Assembly: GCF_000471905.2 (NCBI RefSeq)
Contig: NW_006498435.1
Span: 1,767,882-1,831,881 of the forward strand
DNA: 64,000 nucleotides
Direction: 5' to 3'
Origin: Amborella trichopoda
Taxonomy: Eukaryota > Streptophyta > Magnoliopsida > Amborellales > Amborellaceae
Made by a program: the position numbers and the translations under genes. The notes below the pieces were generated by a model. That model was not told the origin of the DNA and ran no database searches. It saw only the letters and a list, made by a program, of their open reading frames with translations. Shown here in pieces: positions 10,931 through 21,611 of this stretch (position 1 is its first letter; every line of letters starts with the position of its first letter).

Positions 10931-12335
10931 AAGTAAATGCAAGTTAATGCCTCAATTTCATTAACAAATGATCCAGCATTTTTACAATTGACCTAAGCTT
11001 GTTTATATAGAGCAACTTCAAACCTAAGTAAAATGCTTCAAACTAAGCTAATTTTCTGAAAATAACACATTAAATGAATTAAAATAAAATCCCAATTTTT
11101 GACATAATGACCAAAATACCCCCTAAATCTTTTAGGCAAATGATAAAACCATCCCTCCTAGAGGGACTTCTCACCATTTCTAGACTTTGGGAGATTTTTC
11201 GGACTCTTATGGAAGTGGTTCAGGCGATCCATTGTCATAGATTTGATGCTTGATCCATTCAGAATGTTTTGATGTCTTTGATCATCTTGAAACGGGCTTT
11301 TCCTGAAGGGTAAAAATCTGGCCAAGTTCATAGCCTTTGATCGCCAATGTAGTGCAATATGTGATGTTCTAAACCTATTTTTTATCTTGATTTGAAGAGG
11401 ACATTCTCATGATCATTTTGCACTAAGTTATCTTATTTGATCTTCATTTGAGCACATTCCAAATTTGGGAAGTCGCCGGAAAATGGGATTCCATGGACAG
11501 GAAAATATTGTCATCTTCAACCTTGAAATTCGTGCTATCCGTCCTCCAGTTGAATGCAAACATTATACCAAACTATACCCCTTCGCGATGCGGTCGCAAT
11601 AGATCCATATTTATATCAATTTGGTACTCAGATCTAAAGTTATAACTTTTTTAAGTATGATATGTCTTCTTTCAATATTTTGATTTTTATGCTTTTGAGC
11701 TCACCTTCTCTCTAGAAGTTCTCTTGTCTTGGGTCATGCCATGATGCGTGCCATAAGTCAGAATGACCAGGCCATCGTGGTTTAGTTCGTGACCGAATTT
11801 GAGCTTGTTCTGATTCCAAACGAGCAAGAAATGAGCACTTAAAAATCATCCCGAGGGGTGAAAACACAGTTTCCAGAAATGGCAACTGGTTCACTGAGGC
11901 CACACTGCAATAGTATGAAACCAACCTGTTTGTTGTAATTTGGGCCCAGAATGGTCCTGAAAGATCTGATTCAACCCAAATTTGGTCCTTGGGGTTTTTC
12001 GATGCTCCGGATTTGGTGGTGATGGTGATGGTCTGGTATTGTTTTGAAGCCCAAAAAATACGGTTATCGTTATAAGATATGTTTTCAACATGATAGGAGC
12101 TAGATTTGATAATTGAGTTTCGTCTTGATTATGTCAAATCTCATCAAAATGTAAGGAAACTTTGTGAGCATCCTTCTGGTATACCAAACTACCATTTTCA
12201 TTCTTTTTGAAGCCATTCCAGTGCTCTTTTCAAGGTTGCCCACGTTTAAGCTTATTTTGTAGTGTTCCCGTGGTCTAGCGGTGTTTTAGGTACTGATAGG
12301 ACTAGGTTGTTACTGGCTCTCTCCTTATGCGACTT
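10930..12335. repeat. 1.4-kb direct repeat, copy 1 (partner 15020-16420)
   Basis: This block aligns along its whole length with 15020-16420 in the same orientation. Shared phrases include GACCTAAGCTTG.TTATATAGA, CATCCCTCC.., the TGATGCTTGATCCAT segment, GCAACTGGTTCACTGAGGC (copy 2 diverged) and the final ..CTTATGC.ACT. Divergence is substantial (many substitutions). The pair could be old LTRs around a 2.7-kb interior or a plain duplication. No matching TG..CA ends or target duplication were confirmed. Confidence 0.75.
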
Positions 12336-12760
12336 AGGAGAGAGTATGGGCTGGGGGTAGTTTCTCTCTCCACCAAATTTTTCTCTCTCCTCAGCCCTTG
12401 ATCCAAAACGAGTAAGAAGCAAAGCCCAATGCACATGACACGACCCCGCCCACGACCACCGTACCTTACACGGCAATGGGTGATCGAGCACGGGTTCGTG
12501 ATTCAATGTAACGTTTGTCACTCAAGTAGGAGTGGACTCAACACCTTTATATTTGAAAATCGAGCAAACCATGGAAGAGAGCTAAAGCGACAAGCTTAAC
12601 TAGCAGAAGCGTAAGAAAAAACTCTGCACATCAAAATTCATAATATAAAAATCTTCCAAAATATTACATTCAGTCCAAAATCTAGGGTGTGACCCTTTAT
12701 CGTCTCCTTTAACCCGTTCCTATCATTATGCAGGTTAGGAGATATGCCGGCATTTCTTTC
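12336..12760. other. non-coding stretch, LTR-like in character
   Basis: Contains a partial copy of the 10.65-kb repeat (12345-12428), then GACACGACCCCGCCCACGACC and, near 12680, TCTAGGGTGTGACC, phrases that recall gypsy LTR ends. No protein-coding potential seen. Confidence 0.3.
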
Positions 12761-12761
12761 C

Positions 12762-13030
12762 TTACTACTGATGAGTGTCCCATCGCGTAGTAGGCAATAT
12801 CATAGGAGCATCCACTACTGATGAGTGTCCCACCGCGTAGTAGCCAATATTAATATAAACAGTGGTCATTCATTACATCATCATAACAGTATCTACTACT
12901 AGTGAGTGGCCCACCTCGTAGTGGTCAATAACAATATAAGCAATGTTCATTCATCGCATCATCATAATAGTATCCACTACTGGTGAGTGTCCCACCACGT
13001 GGTGGTCAATAACAATATAACCAATGGCCA
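12762..13030. repeat. tandem repeat of about 60-80 bp with CTACTA..TAGTAG hairpin, four units
   Basis: ACTACTGATGAGTGTCCCA plus YCGCGTAGTAG (variants) occurs near 12766, 12821, 12895 and 12976, followed by spacers with CAATAW..ATA and CATTCATTRC. Within each unit CTACTA and TAGTAG (or CCACTA and TGGTGG) are complementary and can pair as a short hairpin around TGAGTGTCCCACC. Confidence 0.85.
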
Positions 13031-14459
13031 TTCATTGCCTCATAACAAATGAATTATATTTCATCATAACGTCATAGCATTTAGCAAAAGACATGCATTT
13101 CATAAACTATCACAGGGCATTTACACATAAGCTTTCTCAGCATCATTTGTCATTCATTGTTAATTCATTTCACCATTATTGTGCTCGTGGCCCCTTTTTC
13201 TCACAAAGTACAGTTTACACGGCATCATTCACATATCTTTATGGCATTCTCATCGAATTTATCATATGGCATTCACATTTATCATATATCAAGATAACTT
13301 AGCGTTGTATGGTCAAACAATGATGTAGTGACAAGTAACAGTGGCATGCCCCTCTTAGCGAGGGTGTAGCTCCCTATGTAGGGGGCGTTTCAGGATGCCT
13401 CAAACATGAAACCTTGAACTAATAAAAATTTCTTTACAAAAACAATGATTTGAATAAATTTGGGTGCCATTTGATGGGTTAATAGCGCAGTACAAAGTGA
13501 GCCTTAGTTGCGGGGAAATTTCCCCACAACAGTGCGTAGTGACATGTTCACGTATTTCGAGTCAGAGCTCAAAATCCGTGGGGAGTTTCAAACATCTCAA
13601 AGCATAAAACTTTAATTACATTCATATACCTTTCCAATGGTGGTAATTTCAAGGTTTTTGGATACCATTGGCTAGGTCAAAAGCATTGCCTAAAGAGGGC
13701 CACAGTTGCTGGAAACAGCAACGACTGTGAATAGTATCATGCCAAAACATTTTAGGGCCATATCTTTTATCCATTCAAAATATTATCATGACAAAAAATT
13801 AAACTTGGAGAATACACGCATGTTTTTCATTTGGGACCGATTTGGTCCTATTTGGACCTCATTTGGTCATCGAACATATAGATGCAAAAACATTCACAGT
13901 TTTGGAAATTCACATTCTCAAGTTAATATACTTTTAAAGAACAGTTAATATTTCCTAGCCAAGCTACACTTTGGGCTTGGCAACATTTTTTTGATGAGGA
14001 GTCTCACAGTGAGCGATTTCATGAGTTTCCATAAATAAAAATATCAAACATGTGGTAGACACAGTCATGGCATTGAGAAACACAAACTGAAACTTCAACC
14101 TCATGTTAACCCATTCATTCTTCACATTTTCCTTTATATTATCTAATCCATTTCAACATTTTTACAACACTCATGGATGCATAAAGTTAAACCCACTTAC
14201 CTTGACTTCTTACGGTATCACAAATCCTTACTCAGGGCCTTCACGGGCTTTCCTTGGCTTCACCAGTGGGTTGTCTTGAAAGGGGTAGTAGTGAACTTCA
14301 AGAGAGAGGGAAGAGTTGAGAAAAAATGGGAGAGATCCGTGTTGCCCGAGGATTAAAAGGAGAGGGTGGTTGGAAAACAATGTGGCTGACACAATCCCTC
14401 ATTGCTCTGACACATATGGGATAGCTCTGACATGTACAGAGGTTGTACGTTTGACTAAG
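13031..14459. other. retroelement-like non-coding sequence
   Basis: No convincing coding region. Phrases such as GATTTGAATAAATTTGGGTGCC and ..TCATTTGGTCATCG.. look like decayed LTR-type sequence. The small plus-strand frames at 13093-13302 and 13706-13948 have no recognisable content. Confidence 0.3.
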
Positions 14460-14935
14460 ATGTTCCTGGCGCTGCACCAACCGGTACTACTCCATCCGGT
14501 GCTACTCCAACCAACGCTACTTCAACCAGCGCTGCTCTCTTCTCTTTCAACAGGCGCACTACTCTCTTCTCATCCAACTGGTGCTGATCCATCGGTGCTG
14601 CTCCAACCGGTGTCGATCCAACCGATGTTGCTCTCTTCTCTTCCAAACAGTGCGCTACTCTCTTCTCATCCAACGGGTGCTGCTGCAATCAACGTTGCTC
14701 CAACCGACACTGCTCTCTTCTCTTCCAACCGACGCGCTATTCTCTTCTCATCCAACTGGTACTGCTCCAATCGGCGCTATTCCAATTGACGCTGCTCTTT
14801 TCTCTTCCAACCGACGCGCTACTCTCTTCTCATCTAATCGGCGCTGCTCCAATCTGCCCTGCTCCAACCAGTGTTGCTCCAACCGGTGCTGCTTCAACTG
14901 GCGCTACTCCAACCGGAGCTGCTCTATACGCCTTT
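14460..14935. repeat. GC-richer minisatellite, CCAACCGGTGCTGCT-type 15-bp motif in an 80-95-bp higher unit
   Basis: The 15-bp motif CCAACCGGYGCTRCT recurs many times. A longer unit containing CTCTCTTCTCATCCAAC starts near 14562, 14657, 14741 and 14822. Frames stay open in more than one register (14316-14789 and 14581-15090 plus; 14688-14455 minus) because the repeat lacks stops. The translations are simple (LLQP, LLSS, HPTGA) with no known domain, so I treat it as a repeat rather than a gene. Confidence 0.8.
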
Positions 14936-15019
14936 CGCACGTGACAAAAATCCTTACGCCTTCTCGCTCGACATTACAGCTCTCTTCTAGCACGGTGATA
15001 CTAGCTTGGAAGAAAATTG

Positions 15020-16420
15020 TGGCCCTTACAGCACAAGCTAATACCTCAATTTTATTCACGAATGATCAAGCACTTTTACGAATGACCTAAGCTTGCTTAT
15101 ATAGAACAATCATCAAACATGGGTTGAATGATCAAAACTACGCCAATTTGCTGAAAATTACATATTAAATGAATTAAAATGAAATCTCGTTTTTTAGCAT
15201 AATGAGTAAAATACCCCTTAAATCTTTTGAGCAAATGATAAAACCATCCCTCCCTGAGGGGCCCCTTGCCATTGCTAGACTTCGGGAGCTTTTTGAAATA
15301 CTTACAGTAGTGGTTCGGGCGATCGATCATTGTAGAATTGATGCTTGATCCATCACAAACATTTTGATGCCCTTTGATCGTCTTGAAACGGATTTTTCAT
15401 GAAGAGGCAAAAACCTAACCAAGTCCATAAATTTCGACTACCAATCCGACGTGGTCTGTGATGTTCTGAGTCCTCATTTTGATCATGAATTGAAGGGGAC
15501 ATTGTCACGATCGTTTTGCACCAAATTTCGTATGATTTGGTTTCTGTTTGAGCATATCCCCAATTAGGGAAGTCGCCGAAAAGTGTGATTCTAACAATGA
15601 AAAAATCTTGTCATTTTCAACCTTTTTGTGCTATTCAACCCTCAATTAAATACATAAATTATACCAAACTGTAGCCCTTTGTAATGTGGTCACAACGGAC
15701 CTGTATTTGCGATGATCTGACACCTGGATCTCAAGTTATGATTTTACGAAATATGGGATGTCTTCTTTTAAAACTCTGATTTTTATATTTTTAAGCTCAT
15801 ATTCTCTCTAGAAAGTCTCTCACCTCGGGTCATGTCAAGATGTATGCCATAGGTTAAAATGACTGGGTCGTGGAGACCTAACTCGTGTTCGAATTTGAAT
15901 TTCTTTCGACTTAAAACGAGCGAGTTATGAGAATTTGAAAATCATCCCGAGAGTTGAAAACAAAGTTTCAGTAAATAGAGACTAGTTCACTGAGGCCGTA
16001 TCGAAATAGTGTAAACCCCACCTTTTATGGTAATTTGGGCCTAGAATGTTCCTGGAAGGTCTGATTAAACCCAAATTTGGTCCCTAAGGGTTTTCGACGT
16101 TTCGGATCTAATGGAGGTGGTCTGGTACTATTTTGAAATCCTAAAAATAGAGTTGTAGTTATGAGGTCCCTTTGCAGCATGATAAGAACTGAATTTGAGA
16201 GCCGAGCTTCATTCTGATTATACAAAAACTTATCAGATTGTGACGAAAATTTGTAAGCATCCTTCGGGCATCCCAAACTACCCTTTTCATGCTTTTTGAA
16301 GATATTCTATTGCTCTTTTCAAGGTTGCCCAATTTTAGGATTATTTTGCAATGTTCCCATGGTCAGGTGGTGTCTTGGGTATTGGCAGGACCAAGTTGTT
16401 CCTGACTTTCTTCTTATGCT
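15020..16420. repeat. 1.4-kb direct repeat, copy 2 (partner 10930-12335)
   Basis: Same orientation as copy 1, and collinear throughout with substitutions and small indels. It is followed by unrelated sequence (TGGAATACAAGTACG..) where copy 1 is followed by GAGAGAGTATGGGC. Confidence 0.75.
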
Positions 16421-16740
16421 ACTCTGGAATACAAGTACGTCAAAAATGATGTATAACAACACCATAGTGCACCATACCCCTTAGCTTATCCCATACACCT
16501 TAGAACTCCCAACTCTCAACCCTACTCCATACACCTTACATCTTATAACATATAGCATAGTTCCCCATGAACCTTAGCCTACCCTATACTCCTAGTTCCC
16601 ATACACCACACTTGAAACCAAGTTACCTAAACCATATACCTAGACCTTAGACTCTAGTCTTGACCCATCAAGCTTAAACCTCTCTCTGATGTGCATACAA
16701 AGGGACCATTGATGGTGAACCTAGGCTCAAGCACATTCTA
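16421..16740. other. spacer with CCTTA-rich low-order repeats
   Basis: Short phrases such as CCATACACCTTA recur (16493, 16532 and later variants). No coding potential seen. Confidence 0.4.
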
Positions 16741-17650
16741 GATTTACTCTCTCTCATCTTTTTCTCTCTCTCTCTTCTTTTTTCTCTCTCTTGTTTTTCT
16801 TTCTCTCTTCTTCTTTCTTTCTCTCTCTTCCTACTCTTTTTCTCTCTTTCCCTTCTCTCTCTCTCTCACCTTCTCTCTCTCTCTTTCTCCTTGCTCAAAC
16901 CCAAGGCGGGTCCGAGCCCTCACCTCCTCCTTTCTCTTTCTCTCTCTCCCCTTCCTCTCCCTCTCGCCCGTCTAAAGCTCAGACCCGCACCTAAAGCGGG
17001 CTCGGCTCCTCCTCCATAGTGTTGCTCATTCTACCCTCATCCTGCACTCCTATCCACCCCTCTCTATCTCACTCTACTATCGGCGATACTCTTTACCTCA
17101 CACCTCCCATCCGCTCCTCTACCTCACACCTCCAATCTGCCCTACTCTCTCACACTTCCCATCCGCCCTACTCTCTCACACACTCCCATCTGCCCCTCTT
17201 TACTTCATACCTCTATTCGCCCTAGTCTCTGGCTGACACCTCCCATCTGCCCTACCCTCTCACGCACTCCCATCCACCACTCTTTACCTCACACCTCTAT
17301 TCGCCCTACTCTCTACCGCACAGCTCCCATCCGCCCTAATCTCACACATACTCCCATCTACCCCTCTCTATATGAATCTCCTATTCGCCCTACTCTTTGC
17401 TCCAAACCTCTATCTTCCCTACTCTCTCGCACACCCTTATCCGCTCCTTTCTCTCACATATCCCTATTCACCCTGTCCCTCACATACCTCTATCCACCCT
17501 ATTCTATCTCACACACCTCTATCCTCCCCACATTCCATACACTACTCTATTTCTCCCACCCAACCCCCCCCCCCCCCCCTTCTGATATTAGCCCTACTAT
17601 CCCTTCCCTCTTTCACATCCTTTATTCTCTCATCTCCCCCTTTCAGTCTA
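16741..17650. repeat. pyrimidine-rich low complexity with a 26-30-bp CCTCCCATCYGCCCTACTC minisatellite
   Basis: A (TC)n-type stretch (16741-16960) is followed by repeated CACACCTCCCATCYGCCCTA-type units from about 17095 to 17530, and by an uninterrupted run of 16 C at 17564-17579. The proline/serine/leucine frames here arise from composition. Confidence 0.85.
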
Positions 17651-17819
17651 GAACTGCACCATAGGTGGGTCCACCATCCCTTCATTTATCTCACTTTCTC
17701 TCATTTTAAATACTCTCTCCTTTCGCCCACTCACAATTTAATTTATCTCCCATTTTACTTTGTTTTCATTTCATCATCGCTTTATTTCTCTCTTTGCTTT
17801 TCGTTTCATTTACTTCTTG

Positions 17820-18015
17820 AGCACTCAACTTGGGATCATCCTGAGATAGTGCCCTAAGGTTCTAACTCTCGTATTGCTACTCTAACTATCAATCTGTACA
17901 GTGAAGTCGGGTCATAAGAGACGTTGATTCTCTTACACTCTGTCACTCGGGTTGGGGTCATTCTGAGTTAGTTTTCTTTAGAGTTCTGACCCTTTCACTA
18001 CTCTAACCACTAAGT
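17820..18015. repeat. diverged tandem duplication, about 120 bp
   Basis: ACTCAACTTGGGATCATCCTGAG (17822) is echoed by ACTCGGGTTGGGGTCATTCTGAG (17944). Each is followed by AGTT/AGTG..CC, GTTCTRAC and a CTACTCTAAC segment. Confidence 0.65.
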
Positions 18016-18324
18016 CACACAGAATTTGGGATGTGAGAGACTTTCATCTCTTTCTCTCACTCTCTCTTTCACTTCCTTCTTTTACTTGAACACTCTCAAG
18101 GGGCCATTTGGTTTAGTGATATAATTATATGCTCGATATTGTAACTCCACTTTCCAAATCCTCTGGGTACAAAGGCTTCGTGCCTGGTACTTTTCCTTAT
18201 CTCTGATAATACCTCTAGAGAGGTTACGCCGGGAGGCTGCCCAATTTTCTTTGGGTTCTTCTCATCTCTAAATCAATTTCTTATCGATATTCTTTTATTC
18301 TTGTCCTACCACTCTACCCAAAAC

Positions 18325-18662
18325 TAGAACCATTAACCCATAAAGTACACAAAAGAGGAGTACATTATATTTGGATTTCGTTAGCAGTTTTCAAGTAAGA
18401 GTCCAGGTGAAGCCTTGAGTTTCAAAAGGGGGGCTGCATCCAAACCGTGTTGCTGGACAGCCGGAGGGCTTTCGTTCATGATTTAACAGAGCAATAACCC
18501 ATATAGTACACAAAAGATGAGTACATTATATTTGGATTTCATTAGCAGTTTTCAAGAAAGAGTCTAGGTGAAGTGTTGAGTTTCGAGAGGGAGCTGCATC
18601 CAAACCGTGTTGCTGGACAGCAGGAGGGCTTTCGTTCATGATTTAAGAGAGATATAACCCAG
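18325..18662. repeat. tandem duplication, about 162-bp unit
   Basis: ACCCATAWAGTACACAAAAG begins copies at about 18335 and 18497. Both continue through GTACATTATATTTGGATTTC, CTGCATCCAAACCGTGTTGC and GGAGGGCTTTCGTTCATGAT. Copies are highly similar, so the duplication is recent. It precedes the plus-strand gag-leader relic and may be untranslated leader of that element. Confidence 0.9.
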
Positions 18663-18879
18663 ACTTATCCCACAAACTCAAACAGCGGTGAGGTAAGTGC
18701 TCGAGTCCATCTCTTCATCACTTTAAAATCCTCTTGTAGTTGGACATACCTATCCGCACGTGACACACAAGTTGCACACGTGCTCGTGAGCTCAAAGAGG
18801 ATGTTTAAGAGGGGGTCAATCGAACCCAGATTCCCCAGGAAACCCAGGTGAGGTAAATCCAGGCCCGACCAACTGGCAA

Positions 18880-19465
18880 CTCCACTGGGCATGAGCCACC
18901 CTATAGTTGGTACATCCCTCTCTCAAACCGACATTTCATCTCCCTCTTTCTTAAAAACTGCTATGGAGTCTAATTACTCCTCTCTCATCCGAATTGGGGA
19001 TTTTATCATCCCCACATTCGCGAATTTACCTATGGGAAGTAAAATTCTTCGATCTACTATTCCCATATATCTCTTGAGTGATCTCTCTAGTCCTACCACC
19101 CGAGCTCAGGCTTAGGGAAACTCGAGAAAGGGACCTCAAATCCCGTATTCGCTTTCTACCCCCACCAAAGGCAAGTCCATCGGTGTCAATTGCATGAACG
19201 GTTCTAAAACCGCCGCCTTCATGTTCACACTGCTACTAGTAGACTCCTTATCAGTCATAAGCTCAAGAGTGGTTCTAACACTACTCGCTCTCTTCATATG
19301 GTTGGTTCTTCTAAAACCACCACTTCAATGGGTAATCACAAAGTTACCCCATCTTTAATTCACACGGGCACTACTCGCACTGGTATGTTGCCCCACACAC
19401 ATCATGCCACCAGTTCCACTGCTAGACCATCTAACTTGAATTGCTCCAAAGCCATCTGACACCCT
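18880..19465 (+). pseudogene. gag-leader relic of a gypsy-like element, opposite in orientation to the 2.6-9.8 kb element
   Basis: The plus-strand translation from about 19275 to 19460 contains KTTTSMGNHKVTP, GTTRTG and PHTHHATS. These line up with KTTVSMGNRKVTP, GTARTS and SPHTLHL of the minus-strand leader at 9763-9326. Frames are short and interrupted. No gag core follows, because the sequence passes into the gene A duplication unit at about 19.5 kb. Confidence 0.55.
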
Positions 19466-19499
19466 TATACATATCATAGCAAACGGCTCAGCCATAGCT

Positions 19500-20148
19500 G
19501 TATTGTTGAGCAAAGAAACGTCATAAAATTATTCTTTGGATGTGGGACCAAATTTCACCCACACTAGAAAATTCATAATAAAATTCAAATATGCTTAAGT
19601 CTCTTTTTTTTTTTTGGTAATTCAGTGGAGAAGACAAACCCCTTCTTGTTTTTTCAAATAGTTTAGAAGTTAGTTCTTGAAGGTATTAATTAGGTGGCAT
19701 CAATGGGAATGGAAACCATAACGTGATGACCAGAGTGTGGGTAAAAACTATATGCATGATCTTGAACAATAAATTTGAGTGCTATGCTGGGTCTTTCTGC
19801 CAAGATGTACATTATATGTCTAAGGAAATGTGTTTTGCTCCTTTGCCTTGATTCTGCATGCTTTATGGTTCCAAACATTATATGCTTGGAGTGAGAACAG
19901 TATTCCAGCATAATCATGGGAATAGTAATTTATTTTTCTTTGGTATTCATTTATTCCTTGATTTTTTTCGCAGCTAGCGCTCTCAGCAAACTACAACTCG
20001 AAAGGAAGAAGCATATAAAAAAAAAAAAAAGTTCTTCTCAATTGAAGCAAAAGCTCCATTAGAAGATAGGGCAGAACCTTTTTCTCTTATGTACGTATTC
20101 CATTGAACTGAGTGGTTTCTACAAAAATGTACAAATTCAACAAAACGA
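19500..20148. other. 3' flank of gene A, start of the duplicated unit
   Basis: From about 19500 the sequence is collinear with the 3' flank of gene B from about 46140 (GAGCAAAGAAA; CATAATAAAATT.AAAT; GGTA.TCATTTATT..CTTGAT; GAAGCAAAAGCTCCA.T). The minus-strand frame 19917-19690 lies in sequence without a counterpart in the B unit and has no recognisable content. Confidence 0.55.
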
Positions 20149-20156
20149 ATCTCGTC

Positions 20157-21508
20157 CTTAGTTAGCAAGTCAGCGTTTAAAACGCGACTTTTTTAAAAAT
20201 ACGAAGTTTTGTTAAAAAACATATAAAACTGCAACTTTTTGAAAAGATCGGAAAAAATATGCGTTTTTTTCACATAAACGTCTAAAACACGTCTTATTGA
20301 TATTTATGAAAAAATCGGTCCAAAAAAACTTTGCCTTTTTACCTGAATTTTTTTTCTTCTAAAAGATGAAATTTTTTTTCCTGCTTTATGTAATTGTTAT
20401 TTCCATGCTTTCTAAAAAAGTATATTATTTCCAAAAAAAAATAATAATAACTTCCCTAAAAAATAATTTTTTATCCCCAAGTATATTGTTAGGGTTTATT
20501 ATCTTAGGGTTTATGCTCAAATCCATTGAATCAAATTAGAATAATACCATAAAAACCATTAAATCAAAAATCCTGAAATTTTGACTTAGCAAAATTCCAC
20601 CAAAAAATCCATCCAAATTACGGCTCAATGGCCTTGATTATCACAATTTGTACATCTTAAATCCCTAAAACAAAAGGTTAAAAAAAAAAAAACCAAAAAA
20701 AAAAGAAGAGAGAAAGAAACAGATTAGAGCTCAATCCCCAAACCAAATTCATGACTGAAAATTTTAGATTAGTAAATCCCTAAAACAAAAGTTAAAAAAA
20801 ATAAAATAAACCAGATTAGGGCTCAATCCCCAAACCTAATTCATGACTGGAAATCTTGGATTAGAGTTTATGTCCATTGTGTTCTTCATCTTGACTAAGA
20901 TTTTTTGTCATCTTGATTATCTGTGCCTATGCATGCTCTCTCTCTCACTTTGTGTTTCTTTATGGAATATTTTGTGTTTGCTTCTCTCTCACTTTGCATA
21001 ATGCTCATCGTCTTGTTCAGTATTTCTTCGTGGTCTACTGCGTTTGTTGCTCGTCTAACCAAAAAAGGTGCACATCTTCCCATTGCTTAACTATAGTTAT
21101 AAATTGATGGTCACCAAACGGAGAGAGAAATGAATATACCCAACTCAATTCTACTTATCTAACATTGCCCTTTTTTTTTTTTGCATTATGTACTAAGTAT
21201 GTATGATCTTTGTTAACACATTTAATGAGAAAGTTCATATCACATATTTATCAGGAACTTATTATTTTATTTTTTTATTTCAACTTAATTTTATTTTAAT
21301 TTCTACTTAATTTTATTTTAAACATATCCGTTTTTTTCACTCCGATTTTTGGAGCCTAGTCTGATATATTTGCAATATTTTTACATAAAGTATTTTTGCC
21401 GATCTGTATTTTTTACCCAATTTTTCATCCAACTTTTTAAAATAAAAACGATTTATTTTTGATTTTATGTGAGCCGATATATTGATCCTCCCCGACTTGC
21501 TAACTATT
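20157..21508. mobile_element. 1,352-bp DNA-type element, TIR TAGTTAGCAAGTC, 8-bp target duplication
   Basis: ATCTCGTC is duplicated at 20149-20156 and 21509-21516. The ends are CTTAGTTAGCAAGTC and GACTTGCTAACTATT, giving a 13-bp perfect TIR TAGTTAGCAAGTC. The B unit shows an empty site at about 46880-46900 (..AATATCGCCGCAATTTA..), so insertion followed or bypassed the duplication. The interior is A/T-rich with no transposase seen. An 8-bp duplication fits hAT and 9 bp would fit Mutator-like elements; family unassigned. It lies about 100 bp beyond the gene A stop codon. Confidence 0.85.
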
Positions 21509-21611
21509 ATCTCGTCACAATGTAATACATCAAAATTATTTTGAATTGGCTTAGGTCAAACGATCCATAGACTCCATAGGCGTAAGTGCATGATAGTGTA
21601 GTCACATGGCC

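Noticed and set aside
16791..17857. Proline/serine/leucine frames
   Set aside because: Arise from TC-rich low complexity and a CCTCCCATC minisatellite.
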